Shown: in pieces, positions 53,679 through 62,806 of the stretch
Position numbering within the stretch: the first letter of the stretch is position 1
Layout of the letters: the number at the start of each line of letters is the position of its first letter
Notes under the pieces: generated by a model
The model's input: only the letters and a program-made list of their open reading frames with translations
Database searches by the model: none
What the model was told of the DNA's origin: nothing
Assembly (NCBI GenBank): GCA_965234335.1
Contig: OZ248430.1
Location: 1 to 64,000 of the forward strand
Length of the DNA stretch: 64,000 nt
Direction of reading: 5' to 3'
From: Leadbetterella lacustris
GTDB lineage: Bacteria > Bacteroidota > Bacteroidia > Cytophagales > Spirosomataceae
Position numbers and translations under genes: made by a program

Positions 53679-53710
53679 AAGGCTTTAAGGTTAAAACTTT
53701 AAGGTCTTTT
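53679..53710. terminator. Possible shared terminator of trxA and the aminotransferase operon
   Basis: An imperfect stem (AAAGGCTTTAAG against CTTTAAGGTCTT) is flanked by A and T runs between two convergent genes. The pairing is not perfect. Confidence 0.5.
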
Positions 53711-54898
53711 TTAGTTTAGTACAATTTGTTCTACTAAATCTAATTCAGCATTCGAGATATTTAAGGGTGGGGAAATTCTCATGGCATTGTCGCAATATAA
53801 AAACCAATCGGTGATCAGTCCATTTTCTATAAATCCGTCAATAGTCTTTTTGAGAATTTCAAAATTCTCAAATTCGGCAGCAAGCATAAACCCTCTTCCT
53901 CTGATAGACTTTACCAAAGGATGTTTCAAGAAAATGGATTTTATTCTTTCAGATTTTTGCAGCAAATCCATGTAATTTATCTCCTCCTGAATTATCTGGA
54001 GCGTAGACAAAGACGCTGCACAACTTACTGGATGACCGCCGAATGTAGTAATATGGCCGAGAATTGGATTGTCTTTCAAAACGCCCATTATTTTTTGAGG
54101 TGCCATAAATGCTCCTATGGGCATTCCGCCACCCATACCTTTTGCCGAAAGTAAAATATCAGGTGCAAAGCCAAATTGTTCTAAAGCCCAAAACGTACCG
54201 GTGCGTCCAAAACCCGTCTGTATCTCATCAAAAATCAAAATACAACCCATCTCGTGGCATCTTTTGGCCAGTTTTTGCATGAAAACAAGTTCTGTTTCAA
54301 TAATCCCACTTTCAGCTCCAATTGGCTCAATGATTACACAAGCTGTTCGATTTGTAATGAGTTCTAAATCTTCTAAATTATTCCTTTCAATCTTTTTTAT
54401 ACCCGGCAGCAGAGGCCTAAAACCTCTTTTGAAGTGCTCTTCTCCCAAAGATAATGCTCCATGCGTAGAACCATGATAAGAATTTTTGATAGCGATGATT
54501 TCACTTTTTTTAGTGTATCTTTTGGCCAATTTCAAGGCACCTTCGACCGCTTCTGTGCCAGAATTTGTAAAGTATACATTGTCTATCTCTTCACCAGCCA
54601 AAGTGCCAAAACCAGCCAATGTCTTTACCAAAGCATGAGCAAGCTGAACCTGCGGGCTTTGTATATATTCGCCATAAACCATCTGGTGCAAGTAAGAATC
54701 CACTTGTTTTTTGATGGCTTTTACAACTTTCGGATGCCGATGCCCAACATTACTTACTGAAATGCCGGAAATGAGGTCCAGATAAGCTTTATTATTTTTA
54801 TCAAAAAGAAAGCTTCCTTCGGCATAGGTAAATTCTAAAGCCAATGGAAAGTCTGAAGTTTGAGCAAGATTATTTAGGAATAACTGTCTGTTGTCCAC
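53711..54898 (-). CDS. Class III (acetylornithine/GABA-type) aminotransferase
   Basis: A 395-residue PLP enzyme, last gene of the ligase operon. The PLP lysine is Lys253 in SAKGMGGG, with Asp224 in FDEIQTGFGRTG; SGTEAVEGALKLAK binds the cofactor phosphate. Motif spacing fits the acetylornithine/4-aminobutyrate/diamine group, but no other arginine-synthesis gene is near. It starts six bases after the upstream ATP-grasp-like gene. It probably supplies or removes an amino group on the metabolite made by the operon (inference). Confidence 0.9.
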   Translation of the reverse strand: MDNRQLFLNNLAQTSDFPLALEFTYAEGSFLFDKNNKAYLDLISGISVSNVGHRHPKVVKAIKKQVDSYLHQMVYGEYIQSPQVQLAHALVKTLAGFGTLAGEEIDNVYFTNSGTEAVEGALKLAKRYTKKSEIIAIKNSYHGSTHGALSLGEEHFKRGFRPLLPGIKKIERNNLEDLELITNRTACVIIEPIGAESGIIETELVFMQKLAKRCHEMGCILIFDEIQTGFGRTGTFWALEQFGFAPDILLSAKGMGGGMPIGAFMAPQKIMGVLKDNPILGHITTFGGHPVSCAASLSTLQIIQEEINYMDLLQKSERIKSIFLKHPLVKSIRGRGFMLAAEFENFEILKKTIDGFIENGLITDWFLYCDNAMRISPPLNISNAELDLVEQIVLN

Positions 54899-54904
54899 TG
54901 ATTA

Positions 54905-56104
54905 TCAATTTGTTTCAAAAAAAGCACTACTTCCACCTACCCAGTCAAAGTTTTTGTTGTAATCTACACCTATCATTTTTCCTCTACTTAAACGTGCCAA
55001 ATTAGTAACCAATTTAGGATGATTTGCGTTTTCGGGCCAAATGTAAAGCATTCTTATCTCGCATTTTACACCCTCACCATTCAAGTCTTTTATGCAAGGC
55101 TCATACGCTATTTTTCTTTGCAAGAGATAATTTTCAGGGTCTTTGATGTTGTCGAGGTCTTCTTTGGTTACATCAATTTTTACTCCTTCTCCAGCAAAAG
55201 AAAAAAGAGGTTTTAATACATAATTTTCCAAATCATCCGGTGCTTTAACAAACTCAGATAAGTAATTTGATTCTGGTATATACTTAGATTTGAATAATGG
55301 CAGACTGAATTTCGAAACTCTGTAGAACCAATTGGGATGTGAAATCCACTTGGCAGAATGTGGTTCTTTTAAATCTACATCCAGTTTTATGTCTGAAAAA
55401 TTTCTATCTAAATCATCAAAAATCAATCTGTTGTAAATTCTTTCAACAGTTATTTTCTTTCCGTCTTTTTCATAATACAGGTCCTCACCTGATTTACGTA
55501 GCTTGGTTACACAAACAGGTTCTATTCCCCAGAACTTCTTCGTTAAGGAAAAATCTAATCGAGTTTTTTGTTTTTCTGGAAATACCTCAACCAAAATCGT
55601 ATTTTTCGGATGACTTCCATTCAAAAAAAACTGCTGCATTTCTTGCATGTAGGTCATGGTATTCAATCTATTAAAAAACTCGCTGTACCCTTTTTGAACA
55701 TTAAAATGCTTTTTGTATTTGCTAGAAAGATAACTTTGATAGGCAAACAAAGACGGAAATCCTTGTAGTTCTATTAATTGTGGTTCAAACTCGCCTTCGG
55801 CATTTTTTGTAATCGCAAAATCTATTGCTAAGCAATCTGGCCTCTGGTTTTCGTTTGGCACAAAATGTTCTGCAGGTATGGCTCGATTGGTTTTTTCTTT
55901 GAAACCTTCTTTCTTTATTTCATCGATGATGGAGCCACACGCACTTAGAATCTTTATTTTAAGCTCTTTATTTACAAATATTGGTGATTCGGCTATGCGA
56001 AAATCTAGCGTATTCGGAAATTCATTTTCAATCTCAGCCAACATGGCTTTGTATTTTTCGTCTGAAAAAGAATCGTTATAATATTGTCTTGGTTTGTTTA
56101 CCAT
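54905..56104 (-). CDS. ATP-grasp-like ligase (second of the operon)
   Basis: A 399-residue protein. The C-terminal third carries ATP-grasp features: YVLKPLFSFAGEGVKI (the Lys and Gly-rich loop), YLLQRKI, and ARLSRGKMIGVDYN near the end, with GG-SAFFE following. The N-terminal 230 residues (PDCLAIDFAITKNAEGE and following) look like an ATP-grasp/glutathionylspermidine-synthase-like pre-domain, but I cannot name a family. It lies four bases from the amidotransferase gene. The acceptor and amine are unknown. Confidence 0.65.
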   Translation of the reverse strand: MVNKPRQYYNDSFSDEKYKAMLAEIENEFPNTLDFRIAESPIFVNKELKIKILSACGSIIDEIKKEGFKEKTNRAIPAEHFVPNENQRPDCLAIDFAITKNAEGEFEPQLIELQGFPSLFAYQSYLSSKYKKHFNVQKGYSEFFNRLNTMTYMQEMQQFFLNGSHPKNTILVEVFPEKQKTRLDFSLTKKFWGIEPVCVTKLRKSGEDLYYEKDGKKITVERIYNRLIFDDLDRNFSDIKLDVDLKEPHSAKWISHPNWFYRVSKFSLPLFKSKYIPESNYLSEFVKAPDDLENYVLKPLFSFAGEGVKIDVTKEDLDNIKDPENYLLQRKIAYEPCIKDLNGEGVKCEIRMLYIWPENANHPKLVTNLARLSRGKMIGVDYNKNFDWVGGSSAFFETN

Positions 56105-56108
56105 AGTT

Positions 56109-56939
56109 TCAGTTTAGAATGATTTCATATTTTTGCTGGAAGGCATGCTCCAAGAAGTTGGGTAAAATGACAGATTCTGTGAGCATAATTTTGTCGGGAT
56201 CTTCCAAGTGTTCTATCATGCTGTGGTATTTTTTTTCGCCAAAATTGGTTATCACGGCTTGTTTTTTTTCTTCAGTTCTAAAGTACCGGTGCATACCTTC
56301 AGCATCGGCCTCAGGGTGAAACTGGGTTCCTATTATCTCTGGCGTAAATCTAATCGCCATTATCGCTCTTTCCAAAGGCACGTGCGGCCTGTTTTTTTCA
56401 ATACAAAGAATTTTTGCCCCTATTTCTTTAAATCTCTTTTTATTTGGCATAATAGCTTGAAAATCACGAGAATCCACTGCCCAAAACGGCTCTTCTAGGC
56501 CATAAAATACATTTTCGTGTAGTGCGGGCTCAAGTTTATGAATCGGCATAACACCGAAGGATGTCGATTTCCTTTTGGTAATAATTCCCAATTCAAAGTA
56601 TTGGTAGATCAATTGAAACGAGTGGCAAATGGCAAACAGTTGTTTTTTTATTTCAGACTTTTTATTATGTTCCAAAAGCTCTTCAATAAGTTGAAAATAG
56701 TTCTTTTCCCAATCTATATTTTCTAAAATCGGGCTTCCGGGGCCGCCAGTTGATATAAAAGCGTCAAAATTAGCGATTGAAGGCAATGGAACTCCTTTTC
56801 TAACATTAAATATTGAATAGCTTGATTCCTCTATACCTTTGGATTGAAGAAAACCTTCGACCAGCGTTTTTATACAACGCATCCCTTCGTTAGGTGCGTC
56901 GTCATACATATCCAATATGGCTATTTTAAAATCTGACAT
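56109..56939 (-). CDS. Class I glutamine amidotransferase
   Basis: A 276-residue glutaminase domain of the GMP-synthase type. Cys105 in AICHSFQ is the nucleophile, and His208 with Glu210 in GTQFHPEAD completes the triad. STGGPGSP is the oxyanion-strand region. It has no fused synthetase, so it must give ammonia to another protein, most likely one of the adjacent ligases. The C-terminal 60 residues are extra. ATG 56939 is used instead of the TTG at 56963. Confidence 0.88.
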   Translation of the reverse strand: MSDFKIAILDMYDDAPNEGMRCIKTLVEGFLQSKGIEESSYSIFNVRKGVPLPSIANFDAFISTGGPGSPILENIDWEKNYFQLIEELLEHNKKSEIKKQLFAICHSFQLIYQYFELGIITKRKSTSFGVMPIHKLEPALHENVFYGLEEPFWAVDSRDFQAIMPNKKRFKEIGAKILCIEKNRPHVPLERAIMAIRFTPEIIGTQFHPEADAEGMHRYFRTEEKKQAVITNFGEKKYHSMIEHLEDPDKIMLTESVILPNFLEHAFQQKYEIILN

Positions 56940-56980
56940 TCGTTTGTTTGAAGATGATCGCAAATTTCGTCAAATTACTC

Positions 56981-58078
56981 TTAAAGTCCGAATTTTGTTT
57001 CATTTACTATGTAATCCACCACAGCATTTAAGTCGTTTGTTTCTTCAAATACTTTCAGCTGCCTGTCTGCTCCAGTTCCATTTTTTAGTATCTGGTGTAC
57101 GTAATTTACTTCTTGCGTAGAGCCCAATTCCTCTGCCGAGTCTTTTATGAAATCTAACAACTCATCTACCAGTTCATCATACGGCACTTCTGATTCTTTT
57201 CCAAAGTCTATCAATTTCGAGTTGATACCATACCGCCCAGATCGCCATTTGTTTTCGTTGATGAGATGTCTTGGGTAGGTTCTAAAACTAAGATTTTGTT
57301 GCCGAAGTTTGTAAAGTTTGGCGATTAAGGCCTGCATAATGGCGGCTAAACAAATGGTCTCATCTACCCGCATCGGAACGTCACAGATCCGAAATTCTAT
57401 TGTAGGAAAAAACGGATGAAGTCTCAAATCCCACCAAATCTTCTTTCCATTATCTATACAGCCCGTTTTAATAAGTAAATTAAGGTAGGAATCGTATTCT
57501 GCTGCCGATTTGAAATGCTCGGGAATGCCGGTGCGAGGAAATTTATCAAAAACCTTGGCACGATAAGAATGAAAACCAGTATTTCTTCCACGCCAAAATG
57601 GCGAATTTACGGACAAAGCAAAAATATGGGGTAAAAAGTATCTAGCTTGATTCATGATATTGATTGCATCGTCGCGGTCTTCTATGCCTACATGCACATG
57701 CAGACCGAAAATCAAATTACCACGGGCCACATCTCGCATTTCATCAATCAACTTGTCGTAGCGATCATCCTCTGTAATGAGCTGATGCTGCCAATCAGAA
57801 AATGGATGAGTGCCAGCGGCCGCAATATGCAGATTCTGCTTTTGTGCCAAATCCAAGAGCATTTTCCTGAGATAAGTAACTTCTTCTCGTGCTTCTTGAA
57901 TATTTTCACAAATATTGGTTCCAACCTCTACAACCGCCTGATGCATTTCTTGCTTGATACGCTCCTGCAAAATAGTTTTGCCTCCTTCAACTATTTTTGA
58001 CATGTGCGATTTCAGCTCTCTTGTTTCAGGGTCAATAGTTTGGAACTCTTCCTCAATTCCAAGCGTAAATAATCCCAT
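56981..58078 (-). CDS. Carboxylate-amine ligase, GCS2/YbdK type
   Basis: A 365-residue glutamate-cysteine-ligase-like enzyme. The N-terminal LGIEEEFQ binds metal, and LHVHVGIED, the SVNSPFWRG loop and IEFRICDVPMRVDET form the active site. The family makes gamma-glutamyl or other amide bonds using ATP, and YbdK itself has weak GCL activity. The start overlaps the upstream ATP-grasp stop (TAATG). It is the central ligase of the operon. Substrates are not evident. Confidence 0.9.
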   Translation of the reverse strand: MGLFTLGIEEEFQTIDPETRELKSHMSKIVEGGKTILQERIKQEMHQAVVEVGTNICENIQEAREEVTYLRKMLLDLAQKQNLHIAAAGTHPFSDWQHQLITEDDRYDKLIDEMRDVARGNLIFGLHVHVGIEDRDDAINIMNQARYFLPHIFALSVNSPFWRGRNTGFHSYRAKVFDKFPRTGIPEHFKSAAEYDSYLNLLIKTGCIDNGKKIWWDLRLHPFFPTIEFRICDVPMRVDETICLAAIMQALIAKLYKLRQQNLSFRTYPRHLINENKWRSGRYGINSKLIDFGKESEVPYDELVDELLDFIKDSAEELGSTQEVNYVHQILKNGTGADRQLKVFEETNDLNAVVDYIVNETKFGL

Positions 58079-59088
58079 TATTTCTTAGTTTTCTTTATGG
58101 TTTCAGTTTTCTTTGGTTTTGGAGTTTCAATGGGCATTACTGCTGAATTTATAACAAATGTACCCCAAGTACAATTGTTTTGACCAAATACCTGAGTTTC
58201 GGCTTTCTCGATAGCAAAATTTGCCACGTTTTCAACCACCCACTCAAAGTTCTCTTGGCCCACAGAGTTTACGTCTGCATCTGGTGCTGGATTGCAGAAA
58301 TCTATGGCGTAAGGAATTCCATCTCTAACAGCAAACTCCACGGTATTAAAATCATAGCCAAGAGCTTGGTTTAGTTTTAAAACATAGTCTGTTATGGTGG
58401 CCATCAGTTTTTTGTGTTCCTCACCCTGAGTTTTGGGCTGCGTGGCATATCTCAAATGATGCGGATTACGTGGTTCGTAAGGCATTACATGAACATATTT
58501 GCCACCAATACAATAACATCTATAATAATCTGTAAAAACAATTTCTTCTTGTAGCATCATCACCAATTGACCTGTTTCACCATGTTTTTGCCAAAGATCA
58601 TCAGCATTATCAACTCTGTAAACACTTTTCCAACCACCGCCAGAGTGTGGTTTCATATATGCCGGAAATTTAATCTTGTCAAACATATATTGCCAATCTA
58701 AAGGCATTTTGAGGTTTCTAAATGATTGATCTCCAGTGTCATCTGGTTTTTCTTTTGACGGCAAAAGGACGGTGTTGGGAACTGGTATACCGAGTTTTAC
58801 GGCCAAGCAATTGTTGAAATATTTTTCGTCGGCACTAAACCAAAATGGATTATTTATTACCGCGGTGCCACATAATGCCGCATTTTTGAGGAAAGACCTA
58901 TAAAATGGCACATCTTGACTTATTCTGTCAATAATAACAGCGTATTCCGATGCCACGCCTTGCTCGGCTTTGTCAATCAAAACAGGTTCTGCAATAATTC
59001 CCCTGCCGCCCGTTTTTTCATTTACTCTATCTATAAATGCCCATGGAAAAGTATTTTCCATTCCAAATAATATTCCTATTTTTTTCAT
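58078..59088 (-). CDS. ATP-grasp ligase (RimK-like)
   Basis: A 336-residue ATP-grasp enzyme. The N-terminal Rossmann-like lobe runs to about 110. The central lobe has YMKPHSGGGWKSV, the Lys and flexible Gly-rich loop, and LQEEIVFTDYYR. The C-terminal lobe has NTVEFAVRDGIPYAIDFCNPAP, where Glu and Asn bind Mg. A basic Pro/Lys-rich tail (KPKKTETIKKTKK) is unusual. It ligates a carboxylate to an amine or thiol and lies between the esterase and the GCS2-type gene. Confidence 0.85.
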   Translation of the reverse strand: MKKIGILFGMENTFPWAFIDRVNEKTGGRGIIAEPVLIDKAEQGVASEYAVIIDRISQDVPFYRSFLKNAALCGTAVINNPFWFSADEKYFNNCLAVKLGIPVPNTVLLPSKEKPDDTGDQSFRNLKMPLDWQYMFDKIKFPAYMKPHSGGGWKSVYRVDNADDLWQKHGETGQLVMMLQEEIVFTDYYRCYCIGGKYVHVMPYEPRNPHHLRYATQPKTQGEEHKKLMATITDYVLKLNQALGYDFNTVEFAVRDGIPYAIDFCNPAPDADVNSVGQENFEWVVENVANFAIEKAETQVFGQNNCTWGTFVINSAVMPIETPKPKKTETIKKTKK

Positions 59089-59092
59089 ATTG

Positions 59093-59806
59093 TTAATGAT
59101 TAATTATTGCTGATAAATATTCTGGGAAGGCCTGATTCCAAAGTGGCCAATCGTGACTGGCCCATTTTTTTTCATCATACCAATGGTTTACATTTTTATT
59201 ATTCAAAATTTGAGAAAACCTAAAAGTTTCGTTTCTGCAAATATCCCAATCGGAGGTGCCCAAAATGACTTTCATGTGGTCAAACGTCCATGATTCGGCA
59301 TTCGGTACATAATCCACTGGATTATTAAAATAGACATTGTCGTCAAAATAGCCCTCCATAAATGTCCTAATATCATAAGAACCGCTCATTCCTATTACAA
59401 AATCTACCAAATCGGGCTTCTTAAATGCCAGATTCATGGCGTGATAGGCCCCAAAACTACAACCCGCTAAACCAATTCTATGGACACTGTTTTCTTTCTG
59501 AATCTCGGGTATGAGCTCGTCAGCAAGAAACCTGGTGTAAAGTTCATAGTTATAGACCCTGTTTTGCGGTGAAATATTTTTTCCGTAAAAAGTTTCAAAA
59601 TCAATGCTGCCAACATTGTAAGTTTTAACTTTTCCATCGTTTATATAATTTTGAGCACTGCCCAATAGGCCCATGTCACGGTTTTGATGAGCACTTCCCA
59701 TCGAAGTCGGAAACATCAAAATTGGTTGACCCCAATGGCCCGTTACAAACAAATCGAGCGACTTTCCAATTGTATGGGAATAAAAATTTATATGTCGTTC
59801 TTGCAT
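59093..59806 (-). CDS. Esterase of the alpha/beta hydrolase fold (first gene of the ligase operon)
   Basis: A 237-residue hydrolase of the putative-esterase (EstD/antigen 85-like) group. The nucleophile elbow is GCSFG with Ser117. HDWPLW near the C terminus gives the His. There is no signal peptide, so it acts in the cytoplasm. It starts the operon and could release or cyclise the ligase product (inference). The fold is shared with the divergent esterase across a 105-base gap. Confidence 0.85.
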   Translation of the reverse strand: MQERHINFYSHTIGKSLDLFVTGHWGQPILMFPTSMGSAHQNRDMGLLGSAQNYINDGKVKTYNVGSIDFETFYGKNISPQNRVYNYELYTRFLADELIPEIQKENSVHRIGLAGCSFGAYHAMNLAFKKPDLVDFVIGMSGSYDIRTFMEGYFDDNVYFNNPVDYVPNAESWTFDHMKVILGTSDWDICRNETFRFSQILNNKNVNHWYDEKKWASHDWPLWNQAFPEYLSAIINH

Positions 59807-59911
59807 TGTTTCTTAAATTTGTATTTAGTTTGAAAAATTAAAATCTCAATAATTTTCTACTAATCAAAATAAACATTCATTTTTTTTTAGAAATGAGCAA
59901 AATGACAGAAT

Positions 59912-60715
59912 TTGAAAGAAGAACTATTTGAAGTATTTAGAAACAAAAGCATTAATTCGGCTTTTCTGAATCGAAGTGTGATTTTTGACCTTGTTTTACC
60001 AAGAAACATGGATAAAGACACGCTTTATCCAACCATTTACATGAACGATGGGCAAGATTTCGACCAGTTGCAGGCTCTAAAAACAATACGTCATCACTAT
60101 CAAAACGGCGGACAAGCGTTTATTTTCGTAGGAATCCATGCCAATGATAGGCGATTGTCGGAATATGGAACAGCTTTTCACCCTGACTATAAAAACAGGG
60201 GAGAAAAGGCTACGGATTATATGAATTTTGTTGTTTCTGAATTGTTGCCGTTCATCAGAAAAGAAACCGACAGCTCATCATTGGCTTCTGAGAATATTTT
60301 TTGTGGTTTTTCGCTTGGAGGATTGTCCGCAATGGACATAGTTTGGGAAAATCCCCACCTTTTTTCGAAAGTAGGAGTTTTTAGCGGTTCATTCTGGTGG
60401 AGAGATAAAAGTTATGAAGAGGGCTACACAGACGACCTAGACCGAATCATGCACAATAAAATCCGAAATTCTAATTACAAATCTGGACTTAAGTTTTGGC
60501 TTGAATGTGGTACTGCCGACGAAACTGCCGATAGGAATAACAACGGCATCATAGATTCAATAGAAGATACTTTGGACCTAATAGCGGAACTTAAAACCAA
60601 AGGCTACACCGAAAACGATCTAAAATATGTAGAAATTGACGGCGGAGAACACAACTTCCATACATGGAAAAACGCCTTTCCTGATTTTTTAGAATGGGTT
60701 TTTAGGTCGAAATAA
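59912..60715 (+). CDS. Second alpha/beta-hydrolase esterase (divergent)
   Basis: A 267-residue enterochelin-esterase-like protein. GFSLGG with Ser134 is the nucleophile elbow, and GGEHNFHTW near the end gives His. The NDGQDF motif and DRNNNGIIDSIED loop suggest metal binding. It starts with TTG, preceded by no in-frame ATG; the first ATG would remove 32 conserved-looking residues. Divergent from the ligase operon, it is probably expressed with it. Confidence 0.8.
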   Translation: MKEELFEVFRNKSINSAFLNRSVIFDLVLPRNMDKDTLYPTIYMNDGQDFDQLQALKTIRHHYQNGGQAFIFVGIHANDRRLSEYGTAFHPDYKNRGEKATDYMNFVVSELLPFIRKETDSSSLASENIFCGFSLGGLSAMDIVWENPHLFSKVGVFSGSFWWRDKSYEEGYTDDLDRIMHNKIRNSNYKSGLKFWLECGTADETADRNNNGIIDSIEDTLDLIAELKTKGYTENDLKYVEIDGGEHNFHTWKNAFPDFLEWVFRSK

Positions 60716-60748
60716 TTGACACAAAGGAAGCAATTCTCCTGTTATAGA

Positions 60749-61780
60749 TTAAGGAGCAATGGTCGCTAAAAACTTAATAGTATCCACATTGTCAGCATAG
60801 TCAGCTAAACCTGGCGACTGACTATCTCCGAAGCGATAGATATTTTCTGTAATAGGCAATTTACTAACCACTACTTGAATTTCTTCCTTTTGAGATTCCA
60901 ATCTTTTTGCAAGGCTGTCCAAGTCCGTATAATTTTCATAGAAAAGCGTAGAAATAGGAGAGGCTAGATTTTCATCATTTTTGATTAACAAAAAGCCGTT
61001 GTCTAAATGTTGAATACCATTTACTAAATATATGGATTTCATGTAGTCATAGTTATTGTTGTATTTGGAGTGCATCGAAATGGTATTCCAATATTCAATG
61101 GCTTCAAATAAAGGAGTGAAGTCATAACCTTCGGGCACAAACAATTTGGCAATATTTCGGCAGCCTAGTCCAAAATAGGAGAAAATGTCGTTTCCAAGGT
61201 CAGACAGCTCTATTTTGTTTTCTTCACCCGTTAAAACAGCCACAGAAGTTCTATTTTTACGAATGATATTGGGCTTGCTGCCAAAATAATAATCAAAATA
61301 TCTTGAAGTATTGCCGCTTCCAGTAGCGATGTAGGCATCCAAGTTGTTTAATCTATCGGCCAAGATTAAAGCCTTTTCAATATCAGGATTGATAGATTTC
61401 AAGTCTTTAAGGATGTATTGAATCAAGATTTCGTCTTGCGAACTGGCTTTGTAAACTGCCACGTGGCCGGTCATTATGACGTGTATAATATCTTGAAAAC
61501 CCACCAACGGGATATTTCCAGCGGCAACTATACCCACCTTTTTAGATTCTTTCGGTTCGAAGTATTCTTTAGGATAAAGTGCCACAAAATTTCTTAACTC
61601 ACATTCATTTAAATATTTATCTACGATTGTCTGAATAGATTTTTTTAAATTGTCTATCGTAAACCAGCCATTTTTTGACTTAGCAAAGGCCAATACCTCA
61701 TTAAACTCCTCTGTTTCTATTTTTTGACTAAGCGATTTTCCTAAGTCCCTAAATAGTACTATTCTTTCTTCTAATTTCAT
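60749..61780 (-). CDS. LuxC-like acyl-CoA reductase
   Basis: A 343-residue ALDH-superfamily reductase. The active Cys207 lies in YFGLGCRNI, after a GSGNTSRYFDYYFG nucleotide-site loop and the GIVAAGNIPLVG segment. LuxC-type enzymes reduce acyl groups to aldehydes. In Bacteroidota this gene often lies next to a ferredoxin, as here, and it is divergent from it. ATG 61780 is used; the longer frame runs to 61816. Confidence 0.85.
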   Translation of the reverse strand: MKLEERIVLFRDLGKSLSQKIETEEFNEVLAFAKSKNGWFTIDNLKKSIQTIVDKYLNECELRNFVALYPKEYFEPKESKKVGIVAAGNIPLVGFQDIIHVIMTGHVAVYKASSQDEILIQYILKDLKSINPDIEKALILADRLNNLDAYIATGSGNTSRYFDYYFGSKPNIIRKNRTSVAVLTGEENKIELSDLGNDIFSYFGLGCRNIAKLFVPEGYDFTPLFEAIEYWNTISMHSKYNNNYDYMKSIYLVNGIQHLDNGFLLIKNDENLASPISTLFYENYTDLDSLAKRLESQKEEIQVVVSKLPITENIYRFGDSQSPGLADYADNVDTIKFLATIAP

Positions 61781-61851
61781 TTTTTTTATAAAAAAATACC
61801 TCTTTTCTAAAATCAATGTAAAAATACAAAGGATGGTAAACTTTGAAGAAT

Positions 61852-61859
61852 TATATTTG
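61852..61859 (+). promoter_or_regulatory. Bacteroidota -7 box for the ferredoxin gene
   Basis: TATATTTG fits TAnnTTTG and lies 36 bases before the ATG at 61896. It falls inside the longer frame from 61833, so it supports the later start. Confidence 0.4.
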
Positions 61860-61895
61860 TTATTTAGTTTGAAATCAAAAAGAAATTCAATCGCG

Positions 61896-62243
61896 ATGGC
61901 AATTATTATAACGGACGAATGTATAAACTGTGGAGCTTGTGAACCTGAATGCCCAAATACTGCTATATATGAAGGCGGTATTGAGTGGACCTACGGAGGT
62001 GGTACTAAACTCTCAGAAGTTGACTTTGGGGACGGTACCATTATTAAAGGTGCGGCTACCATGAAACCTGTTTCTGATGAGTTTTATTATATAGTAAGTG
62101 ATAAATGTACGGAATGCACAGGTTTTCATGAAGAACCACAATGTGCGGCCGTGTGTCCAGTTGACTGTTGTGTGCCTGATCCCGATAATGTGGAAGACCT
62201 CGAAACACTTCAAGCTAAAAAGGCCTGGCTTCATGGAGAGTAA
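61896..62243 (+). CDS. Ferredoxin with two 4Fe-4S clusters
   Basis: A 115-residue low-potential ferredoxin. The first cluster has CINCGACEPECP (Cys9, 12, 15, 19). The second begins CTECTGF, with an eight-residue insertion typical of long-loop (Alvin-like) ferredoxins, then CAAVCPVDCC. It is a cytoplasmic electron carrier, possibly for the divergent acyl-CoA reductase. A strong terminator follows. Confidence 0.94.
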   Translation: MAIIITDECINCGACEPECPNTAIYEGGIEWTYGGGTKLSEVDFGDGTIIKGAATMKPVSDEFYYIVSDKCTECTGFHEEPQCAAVCPVDCCVPDPDNVEDLETLQAKKAWLHGE

Positions 62244-62250
62244 AATATGG

Positions 62251-62280
62251 AAAGCCGCAAATGATTTTGCGGCTTTTTTT
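62251..62280 (+). terminator. Terminator after the ferredoxin gene
   Basis: AAAGCCGCAAA and TTTGCGGCTTT form a near-perfect stem around four bases, followed by T7. Confidence 0.88.
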
Positions 62281-62806
62281 ATGTCCACATAATTTATAAT
62301 TCTTGAAATAAGTAAATTTTTAATCCAATCTCTTTTTCTTTTCGAAACCCTACATTGCTTCCTTTTTAAAACTTCTTTTCTTCCCTCATGCTTTGAAATC
62401 CACTTTTTGCTTTAAAGATCCTGACTATTTTGGTCTGTCGAGTTCACAAAATTCACAAATTGGTTTATTTTAATAATTCATTTAGCTATTACAGCCAAAT
62501 AATCAGTTTGTTACGTTTTTGAGTTTATTGTAAAATTCAAAATCCCTCCATTTAGTTTTAATAATAATTTTCATATCAAAATATTATTTTGTAAAAATAG
62601 CAAATTGCAGAATAAACCTAATTTCAAAAGAAAATCAATAAAAAATTAAAATGACATTAAAATTTATATCACTTTTTCAAGAATTTATATTTTTTTTGAA
62701 CAAATATGTAAAAAATAACACTTAAAAATTTGATAGATGCATTTTTTTGAAAGATGTTTGTATAAAATTATATCACCTCAATACTACAATTAAACCAAAG
62801 AAAATT
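62281..62806. other. AT-rich control region before the porin gene
   Basis: About 520 bases without a gene. It is strongly AT-rich with runs of A and T. No TAnnTTTG box was found close to the porin start. The long leader may hold regulation not readable here. Confidence 0.45.
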
